Positions 43,626-55,092 of a DNA stretch of 64,000 nt are shown here, piece after piece. The stretch lies in contig JAWHQI010000005.1 of NCBI GenBank assembly GCA_033032865.1, forward strand, positions 13,292,001 through 13,356,000, read 5' to 3'. Each line of letters starts with the position of its first letter. The stretch's first letter is position 1. The translations under genes and the position numbers were made by a program. This DNA comes from Dactylorhiza incarnata. Taxonomy: Eukaryota > Streptophyta > Magnoliopsida > Asparagales > Orchidaceae. Below the pieces are notes generated by a model, which was not told the DNA's origin, did no database searches, and saw only the letters and a program-made list of their open reading frames with translations.

Positions 43626-44010
43626 ATGGTGATTGTATTGTCTCGTCTGAATAATCGATCTCCAGGAGAGGCTTCTTCCAAGAAAAAAGAGACTGCCAGT
43701 CTACAGAAAAAGGTGATGAAGGCTCCCCAGACTCTTACTGAAGTGGGCACGTCGAAAGATACCGCTCGATATTCTCCAAAGAAACTGCCCGACCTTCCAG
43801 AGAGTACGGTTTTGCCGGTCTCTACTGTTTCTAATTTGTCGAATAGTTCTTCAGGTCCTGTATTGAATCTTCCTGACTTTTCCATTTCCTTTGAATGCCA
43901 GAAAACTCTGGAAGTGCTTAGTCAGGCCGCTGTCCAGTCCGGCGAGATTGCTTCAACCAAAGCAATTCTGGCTGGAATGCTTGAGAAGAAAACTGAGGCA
44001 GAGAGAATTA
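43626..44010 (+). pseudogene. ORF fragment cut by copia D, possibly gypsy G gag start
   Basis: About 128 open codons from ATG 43626, Ser/Thr/Lys-rich at first, then 'FECQKTLEVLSQAAVQSGEI' which could form a helix. The frame ends artificially in D's LTR, which begins at 44011. Its place after a chromovirus LTR suggests a gag N-terminus, but no gag motif is seen. Confidence 0.35.
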
Positions 44011-45320
44011 TGTTGGGAATATTGCCCTCAATGTTCCCTTTATTTAAAGAGGCATCACTCACAATGCTAAGTACATATTGTATTTGATAAACCCTTTTTT
44101 GCATCAGGATTATACAGGGTTAAGGTGTTCCAAGCATTGGAATAAGATCAGTGGTTTGCTGACAAAATGGCTGAGAAGAATTCAATGCTTTAGCAGAATC
44201 GCTGAGACGAGGCCAGGAGCCGCTGAGAAGAGGTCTATCTCATTTGAGCTGCAGATAGAAAAAATCTGCTGAGAGGACTATCTGTCTCAGCGGATCCAAT
44301 GAGACCAAGACAGCTAAAACCATTGAGACGACAGTCTGTCTCAGCCCAACCGCTGAGATAGATTCAAATCAGAAAGACGACACTGGCAGGTCCTGCTTTT
44401 GGCGCAATCATCTGTAAAGGGTGTATAAAGTATTCTATCCACTTCCAAAGTATCAGGGCCCCTTTCCAAGAGCTGTTGAAGAGAAATGAATTATAAAAGA
44501 ACAAGTTAGGGTACTTTCAAAACCACTGGTGGTGCTCAAAAGAAGAGAGCCATTTTCACTATTCCATTGAGGCTTCCAAGAGCTCTCTCCTTCAGCTTCC
44601 AAACCCAGCAAGAAGATACAAGGAGAGAAGTTAGCTCTTCTATTCAGAAGAGCAAGGTGATCCTTTCTCATCCACTGATATGAAGGATCAGATAGGAGCA
44701 AGGTCTGAAGATTTCTTTCAGCTCTACTTCAAGGTTGCACCAGCTGTGCATATACAACAGAAGACAAACACTACTGTCAACTATTATAAGCTATACTTAT
44801 AACCTTTTATAGGAACTGTATTGTTCTGAGTTGTAGGGCAATGTGCCTGAGATTGTAGGGTTGTTGAACCTGATTTGTAGGGTTATTGAGCTTGAGGTTT
44901 GTAAGGTTGTTGAGCCTGAGCTGTAGGGCATGTTGCCTGATAAGTAGGTCTTTTTGATAGGCTTGAGGTAGGAGGTCTAGGGGATCTCTGAGCTTTAGGA
45001 GTGGGAGCACTCTGAGTGGTAGGGCTGGTTGGCCTGAGGTAGGGCTTGGAGCAAGCCTAAGAGATCCCGAGGGATCTGCGTTGTAAGCTCTTGGAGCTGA
45101 GATTGGGGGAGTAGGCCTTATCTAACATACTGTTAGAAAGGTGTGGAGGGAAAGTGGACAACCCATAGACACACTGTCTTGGGGAACCACTATAAACAAC
45201 TGTGCGCTTTCCGTGTTTGCTTGTTATTTTGTTTACTAGTAACAACAATTAAGTAAAAACCAAAGAGACCTTTTCACCCCCCCCTCTAGGTGAATTAGAC
45301 TACTAACCTATAAACTATCA
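44011..45320 (+). repeat. 5' LTR of copia D
   Basis: 1,310 bp, TGTTGGGAATATT...CTATCA. Palindrome cluster at 44140-44355, TATA box TTATAAAAGA at 44491-44500, 'cacccccccctctagg' near the end. Confidence 0.92.
44140..44355. repeat. TCTCAGCGG / CCGCTGAGA cluster in D LTR
   Basis: Around ten half-sites of CCGCTGAGA and TCTCAGCGG. The 3' LTR copy (61555-61750) keeps a perfect CTCAGCGGATCCGCTGAG at about 61680. Here that site reads GGATCCAATGAG, a decayed half. Confidence 0.85.
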
Positions 45321-45322
45321 AG

Positions 45323-45342
45323 TGGTATCAGAGCGAGGTTGG
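45323..45342 (+). other. Primer binding site of copia D
   Basis: TGGTATCAGAGCGAGGTTGG, 2 nt after the LTR; initiator Met tRNA type. Confidence 0.92.
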
Positions 45343-45401
45343 TCAAAAAGGACTTAACAGTCTGACCAAGTCCTACATAGGTGTAGTAAGATCTGAATCC
45401 A

Positions 45402-45922
45402 ATGGCTACCAATGGAGTTCAGAAGGAGATGGGGTCTATGAAGCTTCCAATATGAAAAAAATGAAACCTTTGGCATTTAGAAGCAAAGGGTTAGGCTTTT
45501 CATGGACCTCTCAGACCCTAGGATTTTTATAACTGTCCAGGAGGGCCCATTTCTTATCACAAAGCCCTCCACTATTGATCCTACTAGGCAGGTAGGTAAG
45601 TCTTACACTGAAATGACAAGGGATGAGATAACATTGGCAATAATGGACAAAAGAGCTCAAAACATTATAATCAATGCTATTGATGATTCAACATTCCAGA
45701 ACTTGGTACACTGTGAGACTGCCAAGGACATGTGGGATACACTGATAGTGTACATGAAAGGGACTGAAGAGGTGAGGGATAATAGGAAATCCCTCCTCAA
45801 TCAGGAATATGAAGCCTTCAGGCAGCAGAGCGTGTAATGCATAGCTGATTGCGATAAAAGATTCTTCAGAATAGTAAATGAGTTGAGGACCAATGATAGG
45901 ATCTTCACTCATTATGAGCTAA
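45402..45922 (+). pseudogene. Copia D gag N-terminal part
   Basis: ATG at 45402 ('MATNGVQKEMGSMKLPI') aligns with copia-1 gag's start. UBN2-type motifs 'HCETAKDMWDTLIVYMKGTE' and 'RKSLLNQEYEAF' are intact, but the frame is broken by stops near 45453 and 45836 and by slips near 45470 and 45920. Capsid-like function in an intact element. Confidence 0.82.
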
Positions 45923-47086
45923 ATGACAACTAGAGACTGGGATACTAAGATCTGTGCCATCAGGGAGGTGGCAAAGCTGTGTGAGACTCCTCCCCACACT
46001 TTGTTTAGAAAGCTGTTTTCTTATGAGATGCAGTTTTCTGCCAGGAAGCAGGAGGACACTTCCTCCAGCCCTCATGCAAGGGAAAGATCTGTGGCCCTCA
46101 AGGCTGAGGGCTCCAAGAAGAGCAAGGCAAGGATGCCTACACCTCCAAGGAAGGTTGCTAGCTCAGAAAATTATGAGTCTAGCTCATCTGATAGCAGCTC
46201 TTCTGATGAGAAGTTTGTTGCCTTCTCAACGCAGTTCAAGAAAATAATGAGGAGGAAGTATTGGAAGAACAAGCCTTCCTCCTCCTCACATCCCAGGAAG
46301 GATTTCAACAGATCAGACAAGCATCACCCCAAAGGGGATAGGTATGATTCTAAACATGTTAAACATGTTTCATCTAATGTGATTTGTTATTGCTGCAGTA
46401 AGCCTGGACATGTCATTGCTAATTGTCCAGTTAAGAGGAAGGAGAAGGGTGATAAGAAATCCTATAACCAGAAGGGAAGGAAGGGAGAAAAGTCCTTCAT
46501 AGCCAAGAAGGACAAGAGTTGTAGTGAATCTGAGTCATCATCCTTAGACCCAGATGATGAAGAAGAAGCCTATATTGGGCTGTTTGCAGCTGAGGAAGAT
46601 GAGGACTTTCCTGCTGCAAGGGTAGGCATCAGGGCCCCTTTATCACATTCAGACAGTGATACAGAGGAGGATGAAGATGCAAGAGATGATTATGAAGATG
46701 GTCAGGACATTCCTGATAAGGTACCTTCTCTTCCCCCTTCTTCTGAGTATGAGTCAATGCCAGACTCTGAACCATGCTCATCAATTGATGAAAATGATTC
46801 AGAATCTGAAGTGGTTGTCAATCAATTGATTGTCAAGTATGATGCTTTGTTGGATGCTCTGAAAATGAGTAAGAAGCTGGCCAAGAGGCAAGCTGAAGAA
46901 ATTTCATCCCTTAAGTTCGCTAAGCAAGATTGCACTGAGTCACCTACCTTGGTGGCTCAGATGAGTAGAGAGATAAGCCAACTCAAGGGGATAATAGTTG
47001 TCCAATTGAGCACCATTTCCCAAAAGAACAAGGTCATCAAGGACCTTGAGGAGAAGCTTCTCAAAGAAAAGAGCCTAGTGGCTTAA
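45923..47086 (+). pseudogene. Copia D gag, CCHC knuckle and coiled coil
   Basis: 387 open codons. 'DTKICAIREVAKLCETPP' continues the gag domain; basic and Ser-rich stretch; canonical zinc knuckle 'CYCCSKPGHVIANC' (about residues 155-168); acidic Ser/Asp-rich region; long coiled coil (about 290-385). The same order as in copia-1. The open frame survives only because the damage lies on either side. Confidence 0.85.
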
Positions 47087-47929
47087 TTCTCCAAGCCCAA
47101 ATCAGTGCTTCCAATTATTGACACCTCTTCTTCTCAAACCAATAGGAGAGTACTAGGGTTCAATAAAATGGAAGTGGGTAAAGGAAGTGGAGAAAAGAGC
47201 AAGGCTAAGGCTAATCCTCATACCACCTTTCAAAAGGTGTTACTTCCCTCTAACAGGTATGATCATGACAACATGTATGGTCACTGGAAGAATGGGAGTT
47301 CTTATAGGAAGGAAAGCACTCCTTCCCATATATAATAGAAGAAAGGGCATGTGGATGAGTGCTATGAAGGCTCCCCATGAAGAAATTTAAATGGCCCATT
47401 CTGGACCATTTGTTTTTGGTACTTCATCTCCATCATTCAAGAGTAAGGAAGCAAGCTCTTCCAAGTCCATTCCAGCAAAGCACCTGGCTGCTGTCAAACC
47501 TATAGACAGGCCTAGCAGTTCAGTATCTGATGCCATCCACTCTTGCCTAGCTTCCAAGACAAGGTGAGCTGATGTCATTAAGACAAAGGCTGCTAAGACT
47601 GCCTACAGGTTAACCTTCAGCCAGATCATTGCTGAAAGGAACTAGAAGAATGTTGTTGTCTCCACTCCTGAACACAAACATATTAATGCTCCTTCCACCT
47701 CAAGGAATGTTCAGAAGAGAAGATACAACATTCATGAATGTTGGTGCTGTGGTAATGTGGGATACTTTGCCATAGATTGTTGGCACAATCCCTATGTGCC
47801 AAGTGCAAAGAAGAGCCTTCCTGTAAAGGTTGCAGCAGGTGTGATGTCATCCTTTCATGCAAACAAGAGCCTAGGACCCAAAATTAATTGGGCTCCTAAG
47901 TGTAATTAAATTCCTTCTTGCAGGTTATT
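47087..47929 (+). pseudogene. Copia D gag C-terminus, second knuckle
   Basis: Frames are broken by several stops. The second knuckle 'CWCCGNVGYFAIDC' (about 47740-47785) has Tyr in place of His. 'GPKINWAPKCN' then TAA precede the protease, parallel to copia-1's 'PNPNWVPEGK' and stop. Confidence 0.7.
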
Positions 47930-49301
47930 TCAAGTACCAGCCTACGATAAATTTGGTACTTGGACAGTGGGTTCTCAAGGCACATGACTGGGACCAAACG
48001 TCTTCTACAAGAATACAAAGCTGTGAAGAATGGACCCAAGGTCATCTTTGGTGGATCAGAAAAAGGTATTACTAGAGGATATGGTATGATTTCAAATGGA
48101 ATATTCTCCATCACAAAGGTGGCTTATGTTGAAGGGTTGCAACACAACCTTGTAAGCATAAGTCAACTATGTAACTTAGGCTATGTCATTGAATTCAACA
48201 ATGATAAGTGCTTGATCAAAAAGTCACATGACTTAGAGATCATTCTCTCAGGCACTAGGAGTGGGAAGGTTTATTGTTTAGATTTCATTTGCAATTCTTC
48301 TCTATATCCAGTGTGTCTTGTGGCTAATGAAAGTGAGTCTCTTTGTGTTCAAAGGCACAAGAGACTTGCTCACATTAACTACAAGACAATGTATAGGCTG
48401 TTTTCTAAAAACTTAGTTAAAAATAGTCCAAATTTGAAATGTGTTAAAAGTGGTCCATGTCAAGCATGCGAAATGGGCAAGCAAACAAGGGCCACCTTTA
48501 AAAGCATTGGCTCCAAAGATACTGAAAGATGTCTTTATCTATTGCACAAGGACTTGTTTGGTCCTTTGCCAATACATAGCCTAGGTGGGAAATTTTATAC
48601 TCTAGTGATTGTTGATGATCATTCAAAATATACATGGGTATTCTTCCTTAAGAAGAAATCTGATACTTTAAATATCTTTATCAACCATGTTAAAGCAATC
48701 CAGAATGAACTCCAATGAATTGTGATCAAGACAAGAACTGACCATGGTACAAAATTTCAATCTAGGGCAATGACAAGGTTTTGTCAAGAATTTGGTATCA
48801 CCCAAGAATTCTCCTCCCCAAGGACTCCACAGCGAAATGGTGTGGCTGAGAGGAGGAATAGGACCTTGATAGAGGATGAGAGAACACTGCTTAGTGACTC
48901 CTCCCTCCCAGAATATTTTTGGGCTGAAGCTGTCAATACTGTATGTTATGTTCTCAATAGAGCATCTATCAATAATGCCCTAGGAATAACCCCCTATGAG
49001 ATTCTGAAAGGCAACCAACCAACTATTTCACACTTTAGAATCTATGATTGCAAATGATATATTTTAAATAATGGAAAATCTCAATTAACTAAGTATGCTG
49101 AAAAATGCAATGTATGGGCTCTTATTGTATATAACTCATATAGCAAAGCCTATAGAATATTCAACAAGAAAACTCATGTTGTAGAAGAGTCTATGCATGT
49201 AGTCTTTGATGAAACCAGCCTGCTCTACAAGGGCTGGTCCAGCTCTTCTATTTTGATAGGTAATGAACAACAAGTACAAGATATGTCTCTCCAAGACATA
49301 C
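47930..49301 (+). pseudogene. Copia D protease and integrase
   Basis: 'LDSGFSRHMTG' (family Cys replaced by Phe; the catalytic DSG kept), 'GLQHNLVSISQLCNLG', zinc site 'RHKRLAHINYKT' (Trp before His lost) and 'CQACEMGK'. The core has Asp in 'HKDLFGP', Asp in 'TRTDHGTKF' after a TGA at 48716, and Glu in 'NGVAERRNRT', then a TGA at 49055 and a decayed C-terminal tail. The reading runs directly into E's insertion site. Confidence 0.87.
49297..49301. repeat. Target site duplication CATAC (left, copia E)
   Basis: Identical to 56411-56415. Confidence 0.95.
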
Positions 49302-50604
49302 TGTTGGGGAAATGATTTATCTTAACCCCTATAATTGAGTAGAATATAAATTCTAAGAATGAAAAATTAGGCTAAGTAAATATGCGTCGAATAGTATTCG
49401 ACGCAACGTCAAAATGTAGTCGACGTTTCTCTCAGAATGAGTCGAAGTAACTCTAAGAAGAATTCGAAGTAATCTTTGTCGACGTACCTCTGACTTCTAG
49501 TCGACGCATTTAATAAAGTTGACGCACCTTAGTCGACGCACCTTCCTTATTCTCCTCTCGACGTACAGCCAGAATGAAATCGACGTTCACGTCGAATAGT
49601 AATCGACGCACGTCGATTTCTATAAGAAATTCAAAAACACGCCAGATCTCTTTCCTTCTTTCTGAAGATCTGATTTTTATGGAATGATATTATTCTTTTA
49701 TAGCCGTTCTGAATCAGTCTTTCCTTCTATTTGATTCTTGGCTAATTTGATTAAGATTATTATGGATATTATTTGAAATCAGAATGAATTCTTTCCTTCT
49801 ACAGATTTAATTATTATGGAAAATTTTTCTCTCTAATTGCTGATTGATTATTCCCCTTTAGCAACATCTTTTGAAACAGAGCTATAAATAAGTCAGCAGA
49901 GAATAATAACTAGTGATCCACCATATACATTTGAAAAAGAGGAAGAGCTCCCAAGTGAAGAGTGAGAAAGCTGAGAAAAGAGATAGTGTGTTGCAGCAAA
50001 GAAAAAGCCTTCATCTTCTCCTCCTTCTGAAGCCATTCTACTGCAATTTCTGAAAGCTCTCACTAAAAGAGAGAAAGGGCTACAATCTCCTTCTCACTAT
50101 AGAAGAGAGATCATATTCACTATACTTGTGCTTCTAATCTTCTTGCTAGGAAGAAGATTCTTTCTTACATATATTGTTTTCTGTTCTTCTACTTGTTCTA
50201 CTTCTTCTTCTCATTCCATTTTCAAACAGTGTAAAAGAGTTTTTAGAATCTCTCTTCAAAAAATTCAGTTGTACTGGTTCTAAGAGTCTCCTTGTCAAAA
50301 GACTCAAGCTGGTTCTAAGAGTCTCTTTATCAAAAGACTCAGTGCAAGATAGTGAATTCCTACCAAGGGGGTAGAAGAGTGGACTACCCAAACATTGGGG
50401 AACCACTATATTTCTTTGTGTTGTGCTGTGTTTTTCTTCTTGCTATTTTCCTTCTTTACTTGCTTAATTCTTGTTGGTGTGTGGGAAGCTTAAATCTGTG
50501 ATTATTACACACATATATACATTTGTTAACTTTGCACAAAGTATTTTTAAAATCTCTATTCACCCCCTCTAGAGAATTCTAGTGTGGTGAACTGTGCACT
50601 TTCA
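49302..50604 (+). repeat. 5' LTR of copia E
   Basis: 1,303 bp, TGTTGGGGAAATG...CACTTTCA. TATA box TATAAATA at 49883-49890. Contains two spaced copies of 'ctggttctaagagtctc' (about 50274 and 50310) that give a spurious 66-codon frame. Confidence 0.95.
49380..49625. repeat. GCGTCGA / TCGACGC cluster in E LTR
   Basis: About 15 sites of GTCGACG, CGTCGAAT or complements, beginning with a palindrome of GCGTCGAAT and ATTCGACGC at 49383-49403. A few sites here (e.g. 'gaagtaa') have lost the C that the 3' LTR keeps ('gacgtaa'). Confidence 0.88.
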
Positions 50605-50606
50605 AT

Positions 50607-50622
50607 TGGTATCAGAGGGAGG
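50607..50622 (+). other. Primer binding site of copia E
   Basis: TGGTATCAGAGGGAGG, 2 nt after the LTR; same form as in copia-1. Confidence 0.92.
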
Positions 50623-50691
50623 TTGATCTAAAAAGGTTAACTCCTTGATCAAAAAGATCCTACCTCTTATATATATTACTCAAGTGGTAAA

Positions 50692-51498
50692 GTGACTCAA
50701 ACACTTGTCCCAAGGGCTGAGTGGACAGTTGAAGAAAAGAAGACAGGAACAAGTGATGCAAAAGCTGTAAACATTCTTGTCTCAACCCTCTCAGATGAAA
50801 TCTTTCAAAAGGTTGTTGACTGTGAATCAGCCAAAGATATCTGGGAGGCTCTTACAAAGATAGTAGAAGGAAGTGCTGATGAAAGGAAAGATAGAAAGGC
50901 TCTATTGATCTCTGAGAACATTCAAAAGAAGCATGAAGAAAGCATATATGAGATGTATGACAGATTCAGTCTGATCATCAATCAATTAAGGAGCCTGGAT
51001 AGAGAGATCTCTCACACAGAAATCAATGACAAATTGTTAATGAGTCTCCCAAGTTCATGGGACTCAAGAATATGGGCAATAAGAGATACAAGAGGACAAA
51101 AGGAAATCTCAACAGATGCCCTCTTAGGAAAACTCAAATTCTATGAGCAACTGCTGAAAACCAGAGAAGAGAAGGAAAGAAGAGGAAGCACTTCAACCTC
51201 CTCAAAAGATAGAAACATTGCTTTGAAAGCAACAGAAGAAGAGACCCTTGTCACTGAAGAAGAATTATTCAGCCTCCTGGCCAGAAAATTCAAGAAATGG
51301 GTCAGGCCAGATGGGTCTAGAAGGAGAGAGTCAAAATCAAGGTATGACAAGACTCCTTCTACAGAAATTGTTTGCTACTCCTGCAGGAAAACTAGACATA
51401 TTGATCCAGAATGTCCAGAAAATGCTGAGAAAAAGAAAGATCTCAAAAAGAAGGGAAAGAAGAAAGAGGCTTCATTGCAGAAGCTTGGAGTGAAATAG
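50692..51498 (+). pseudogene. Copia E gag, N-terminally truncated
   Basis: 268 open codons. 'DCESAKDIWEALTKIVEGS', 'LLMSLPSSWDSRIWAIRD' and 'ISTDALLGKLKFYEQLL' are copia-gag (UBN2) motifs. The first 60 or so residues of the family are missing, since the domain begins only about 85 bp after the primer site. The zinc knuckle 'CYSCRKTRHIDPEC' keeps all four ligands, with Arg before His where Gly is usual. It ends with a slip into the next frame. Confidence 0.82.
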
Positions 51499-52298
51499 AT
51501 TCTGAGGACAACACCTCATCAAAAAGTGACAATGAAGAGTCTAAGCAAGAAGACCTATGCTTAATGGCTCTTGAAAGCTCAAAGGAAGAACATGGTGCTA
51601 AATCATGGGGTGAGACAGAATCAGAAGGAAGCATCTCTTCTGAAGATGATAAAGAAAATAGCCTTATTCTCATAGAGGAATCTGAGGATAAGGATGAGGT
51701 AAGCATTTTTGATGACATAGATTTTCTGTGTGATGATTTCAAAAACGATTTTAAAGGATTATGTTTAGATCAACTAAAAGCTAAACAAGAAATTAAGAAT
51801 CTAAAAGAACAAATTAATGTCATTAAAAACCAGAGAAATATAGAGGATACTTGTTCTAAAAATTATGAGTTAAGGGCTAACATCAGAGAAAAAGAAATAG
51901 AGAGAGCTAAAATAGAAAACCAACTCCTTAAGAATAAGGTATCCCAAGCAAAAGCTTTTGAAGAATCAATAAAAATGAGAAGCCAAACACTTAAAGAAAT
52001 CACAGAAAAACAAACAAGAAGACATAAAAATCTTGGGCTAGGAGCTGATCCCTCAGCTAGTCTAATTCCATCCAACAAACCTGCTTGGATGAGCCCTGTT
52101 AAATTCACTAAACCCACTAAATTAATAAAGCAAGAAGAGGACACACAAAATAAGGAAGAAGACTCCCTCAATGAGATAAACCATTTTGATGAAACATCAT
52201 ACTATACAGATGAAGACTCTCAAACTACTTCTAAGAAGACAACTAAGCCAAAAGAAACAACTCATAAAGAAATAAAATCAGAAAAAGGGAAAAAATAA
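51482..52298 (+). pseudogene. Copia E gag C-terminal coiled-coil part
   Basis: About 270 codons from the frame overlapping the end of the preceding segment (first Met at 51564). Acidic Ser/Glu stretch, then coiled coil ('LDQLKAKQEIKNLKEQINVI', 'EKEIERAKIENQLLKNKV'), then a polar Lys/Thr-rich end. The layout matches gag of D and copia-1 after the first knuckle. Confidence 0.7.
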
Positions 52299-52304
52299 AA
52301 TTTG

Positions 52305-53165
52305 TGAAAACACAATTGCGTCGACTTCATATCGACGCATGAATGATAGTGCGTCGAATTCTACTCGACGCAATCTCTTAGATGCTTCGACCTCAACTCG
52401 ACGCTTGAATAAAAGTACGTCGAATTCCAATTGACGCAACTTCTTACATGCGACGATTTTAGATCAACACAATCTGGAGAAAGTGCCGATATCAACATAC
52501 GTCGAATAGATATCGACGCATAAAAACTCAGAGCAACATAATTACAGGACATGTCTATTCTCCAAAAACTTTCCATCTTAACCCCCATTCAGGACCCTTT
52601 CATCCTGATCAAAATTTTTATCCTGATTAAAACTTCTATCCTAATTAAAAATCTTTTCATAATCAAAATTACTATCCTGATCAAAACTTTTATCCTAATC
52701 ACCATCTCTATTCCTCCCTAAACTCAAATTTCCTTAGTCAAAAGAAAATTAGGTGTTATATCTGCAATAAAATTGGCCACACTGCCAAACAATGTTGGCA
52801 CAATCAATCCAACTGTTTATAAAATTAGTCCAAGGGTGACTTAGAAAACCTTAGGATTAGGAAGAAATAACCCCTCAAGAAAAACCTAAAATTTTCAGAC
52901 AAAGTAAAAATCAAGTCGATTCCTTAATCGACGCATCTTCGATAATTAAAAATGATTAGTAAAATCGACGTATGCGTCGACTCATATCGACGCATACGTC
53001 GATAGGAAACCCTATCAGACTATACCGACGTATACATCGACTTCCACTTGACGCAACGTCGACTTCATGAAAAAGAGCGGCAATACTGAAATATCTTCGG
53101 TCACATCTACGGCTGTACCGAATATACCTCGAGTTGTGTCTCGTATCGACGTTTCACCTGACTTA
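52305..53165 (+). repeat. Second GTCGACGCA cluster and gag knuckle remnant of E
   Basis: Two blocks (52315-52530 and 52915-53165) of the E LTR motif. Between them lies a decayed gag tail: 'FYPDQN'-type repeats with two CAA-to-TAA stops (about 52590-52715), then an intact CCHC knuckle 'CYICNKIGHTAKQC' at about 52751-52795. No protease follows. The second block ends about 100 bp before the extra ORF region. Confidence 0.8.
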
Positions 53166-53265
53166 AATAGACTCTTCAGTTAAAATTCTGCACACTCCTG
53201 AGCTTCTCTCGTCCTTCTCATTTCTCAGACCAGTCATTTCTTCCTCCCTCTTACTAACCTAAAAT

Positions 53266-54884
53266 GTTCCTAAGATCAACTCTGGTTTCGACATTGATCT
53301 TGAATCCTTCCAAGTTGCTGCTGAAAACTATAAGAGCATCATAGCTCTTTTCACTAAAGCCGGCCTAGATAAACTCATCTCCAGAAGATGCAAACTCCTA
53401 GAAACTGAACTCACAGAGTTAATGAATCATGTTCAGATATCTGAGCAAGGAGAAATCATGGGAACAATCTATGAGACACCTGTCTAAATCTCTGCAGAAC
53501 ACCTTAGGAACACTTTTGATCTCCCATCAGGTACATACCAACACTATCTTTGTTCAAATCAAAAAGGGGAAAGCAAATTATTCCCTAGAGAGTAACTAAA
53601 TTAATCTCCTTCATCATTCCCTTATCAGGTGATGAACCTGTGGAACTCACCCCTGATGAAATCAAAAGTCTGTTAATCACCATGAAGTTCTCCAAAGATA
53701 GACCAATCCATCTGAAGAAAATAGATTTTTCTGATGAGTATAGGCTACTGGCAGACATAGTAGGAAAAGTACTACTATGTAAGATCTTAGCCCATGATGC
53801 AGTGCCCAAGCAACAACTGAACATCATGGGGCCACTTGTACTGAAGAAGAAAGTAGACTGGGCCAGCTGCTTATTCAAAATGATAGGGTACAAATATTCT
53901 CACAAAGAAAATGCTTACATGAGAATTATGAGTCAGGTACTTTTCCACTCCTTCCCTGACCTATGCAGGTCAAAAGGAATTCCCATCCCTCCTGGCAAAA
54001 GGATGTCCATTGCTCTCTTCTCAAAATGGACCAGGCAAATCCCCAAGCCTGGTGCCATTCCTGAAAGGACTCCATCTCCTCCTAACTCACCTGCTCATCC
54101 ATCTCCACCTCCTCCATTAAACTCACCTCATCACAATGATACAGTTCTCTCTCCACCTTCATCACCTCCTCCTCCACCATTATCTCCTACTCCAACACAC
54201 CTTGAGCCATCTCCATCCACTAACACTCTCATCAACTAGTGTATCCAATCAGCAGCCCAAAAATTCCAAGAAATACTGGATGCACACTGCTCCCAACTTC
54301 ACTCCTCCATCATACACATGCAAAGCCAAATAGATGGGGTCAATGCCTCTGTGCAAAGCTTGAAGTCCTCTATCTCTTCCTCCAAAGTGACCAAGTATTT
54401 CTTAACCTCCTTGGCTAAGAAGGTCAAGAAGGGGAAGAAATTAGACGAAGAGCAGCTCTCAAGTCACAAATCTCTCTCACACAAGTCCTTTCCTACTTCA
54501 AAAGCTGATAAGACTATTGGGAATGAATTAGTCCCAGAGCTACGTACTGAGGACCAGATAACAGATGTACTCTCTATAGCAAGAGAAGCTATACAACAAG
54601 TAGTTCTCTTTCAAGGAGAGGCTAGCAGAGCAGAAGTTGAAAAGGAAACTGATGTTAAAGCTCAGGGGGAGCCAAATGATGACATAACTGAAGCTGGAGC
54701 TGAGAAAGAAACTGAAGAGGCAGAAGTAGAAGGCTCAAAGGATATTCCATCTCAGGGGGAGCAAACTGTTGTGACTCAGGGGGAGCTGAGTGAACCACAT
54801 GTTACTGAGAAGGAGAACCTCTCTTCTTTAAAAACCTTAGTATTTACTAGGAAAAGAAAAACTCCCCCTACCCCTCCTGAGTGA
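53266..54884 (+). pseudogene. Copia E extra ORF (plant transposon-protein-like), spliced
   Basis: Exon 1 (about 53266-53530) has 'GFDIDLESFQVAAENYKSII' and a TAA at 53485. A 97-bp GT-AG intron (53531-53627) follows. Exon 2 reads 'GDEPVELTPDEIKSLLITMK', 'LLADIVGKVLLCKILAHDAV', then a Pro-rich linker, TAG at 54237, a coiled coil, acidic repeats ('DIPSQGEQTVVTQGELSEP') and a basic end. I compare the N-terminal part with the plant 'putative transposon protein' group (Transposase_32-like) from memory. It aligns with D's extra ORF ('SLSDLVGKAILCKPGSHDTI'). No clear start codon. Role unknown. Confidence 0.6.
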
Positions 54885-55078
54885 TGTGTTGAACAATGTG
54901 GTGAACAAATGCTGATATACTCTATATTTTTTTCTCTCCATGCTTAAATACTGTTTATGAAGTCTGTGTATATGATTCTATTTTCTTCTGATCACTTAAC
55001 ATATTTCTTTCCTATATATGAATGCCTTGCTGTGTTGATTAAAAGCTGGTACAATTTCTCCCTGAATAGGGTTAAGAC

Positions 55079-55092
55079 AAATATGGGGAGAT
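55079..55092 (+). other. Polypurine tract of copia E
   Basis: AATATGGGGAGATT directly before TGTTGGGG. Confidence 0.85.

Noticed and set aside
50146..50406. Paired frames in the E LTRs (also 55944-56204)
   Set aside because: Same LTR sequence twice; low complexity, both strands open, no gene signal.
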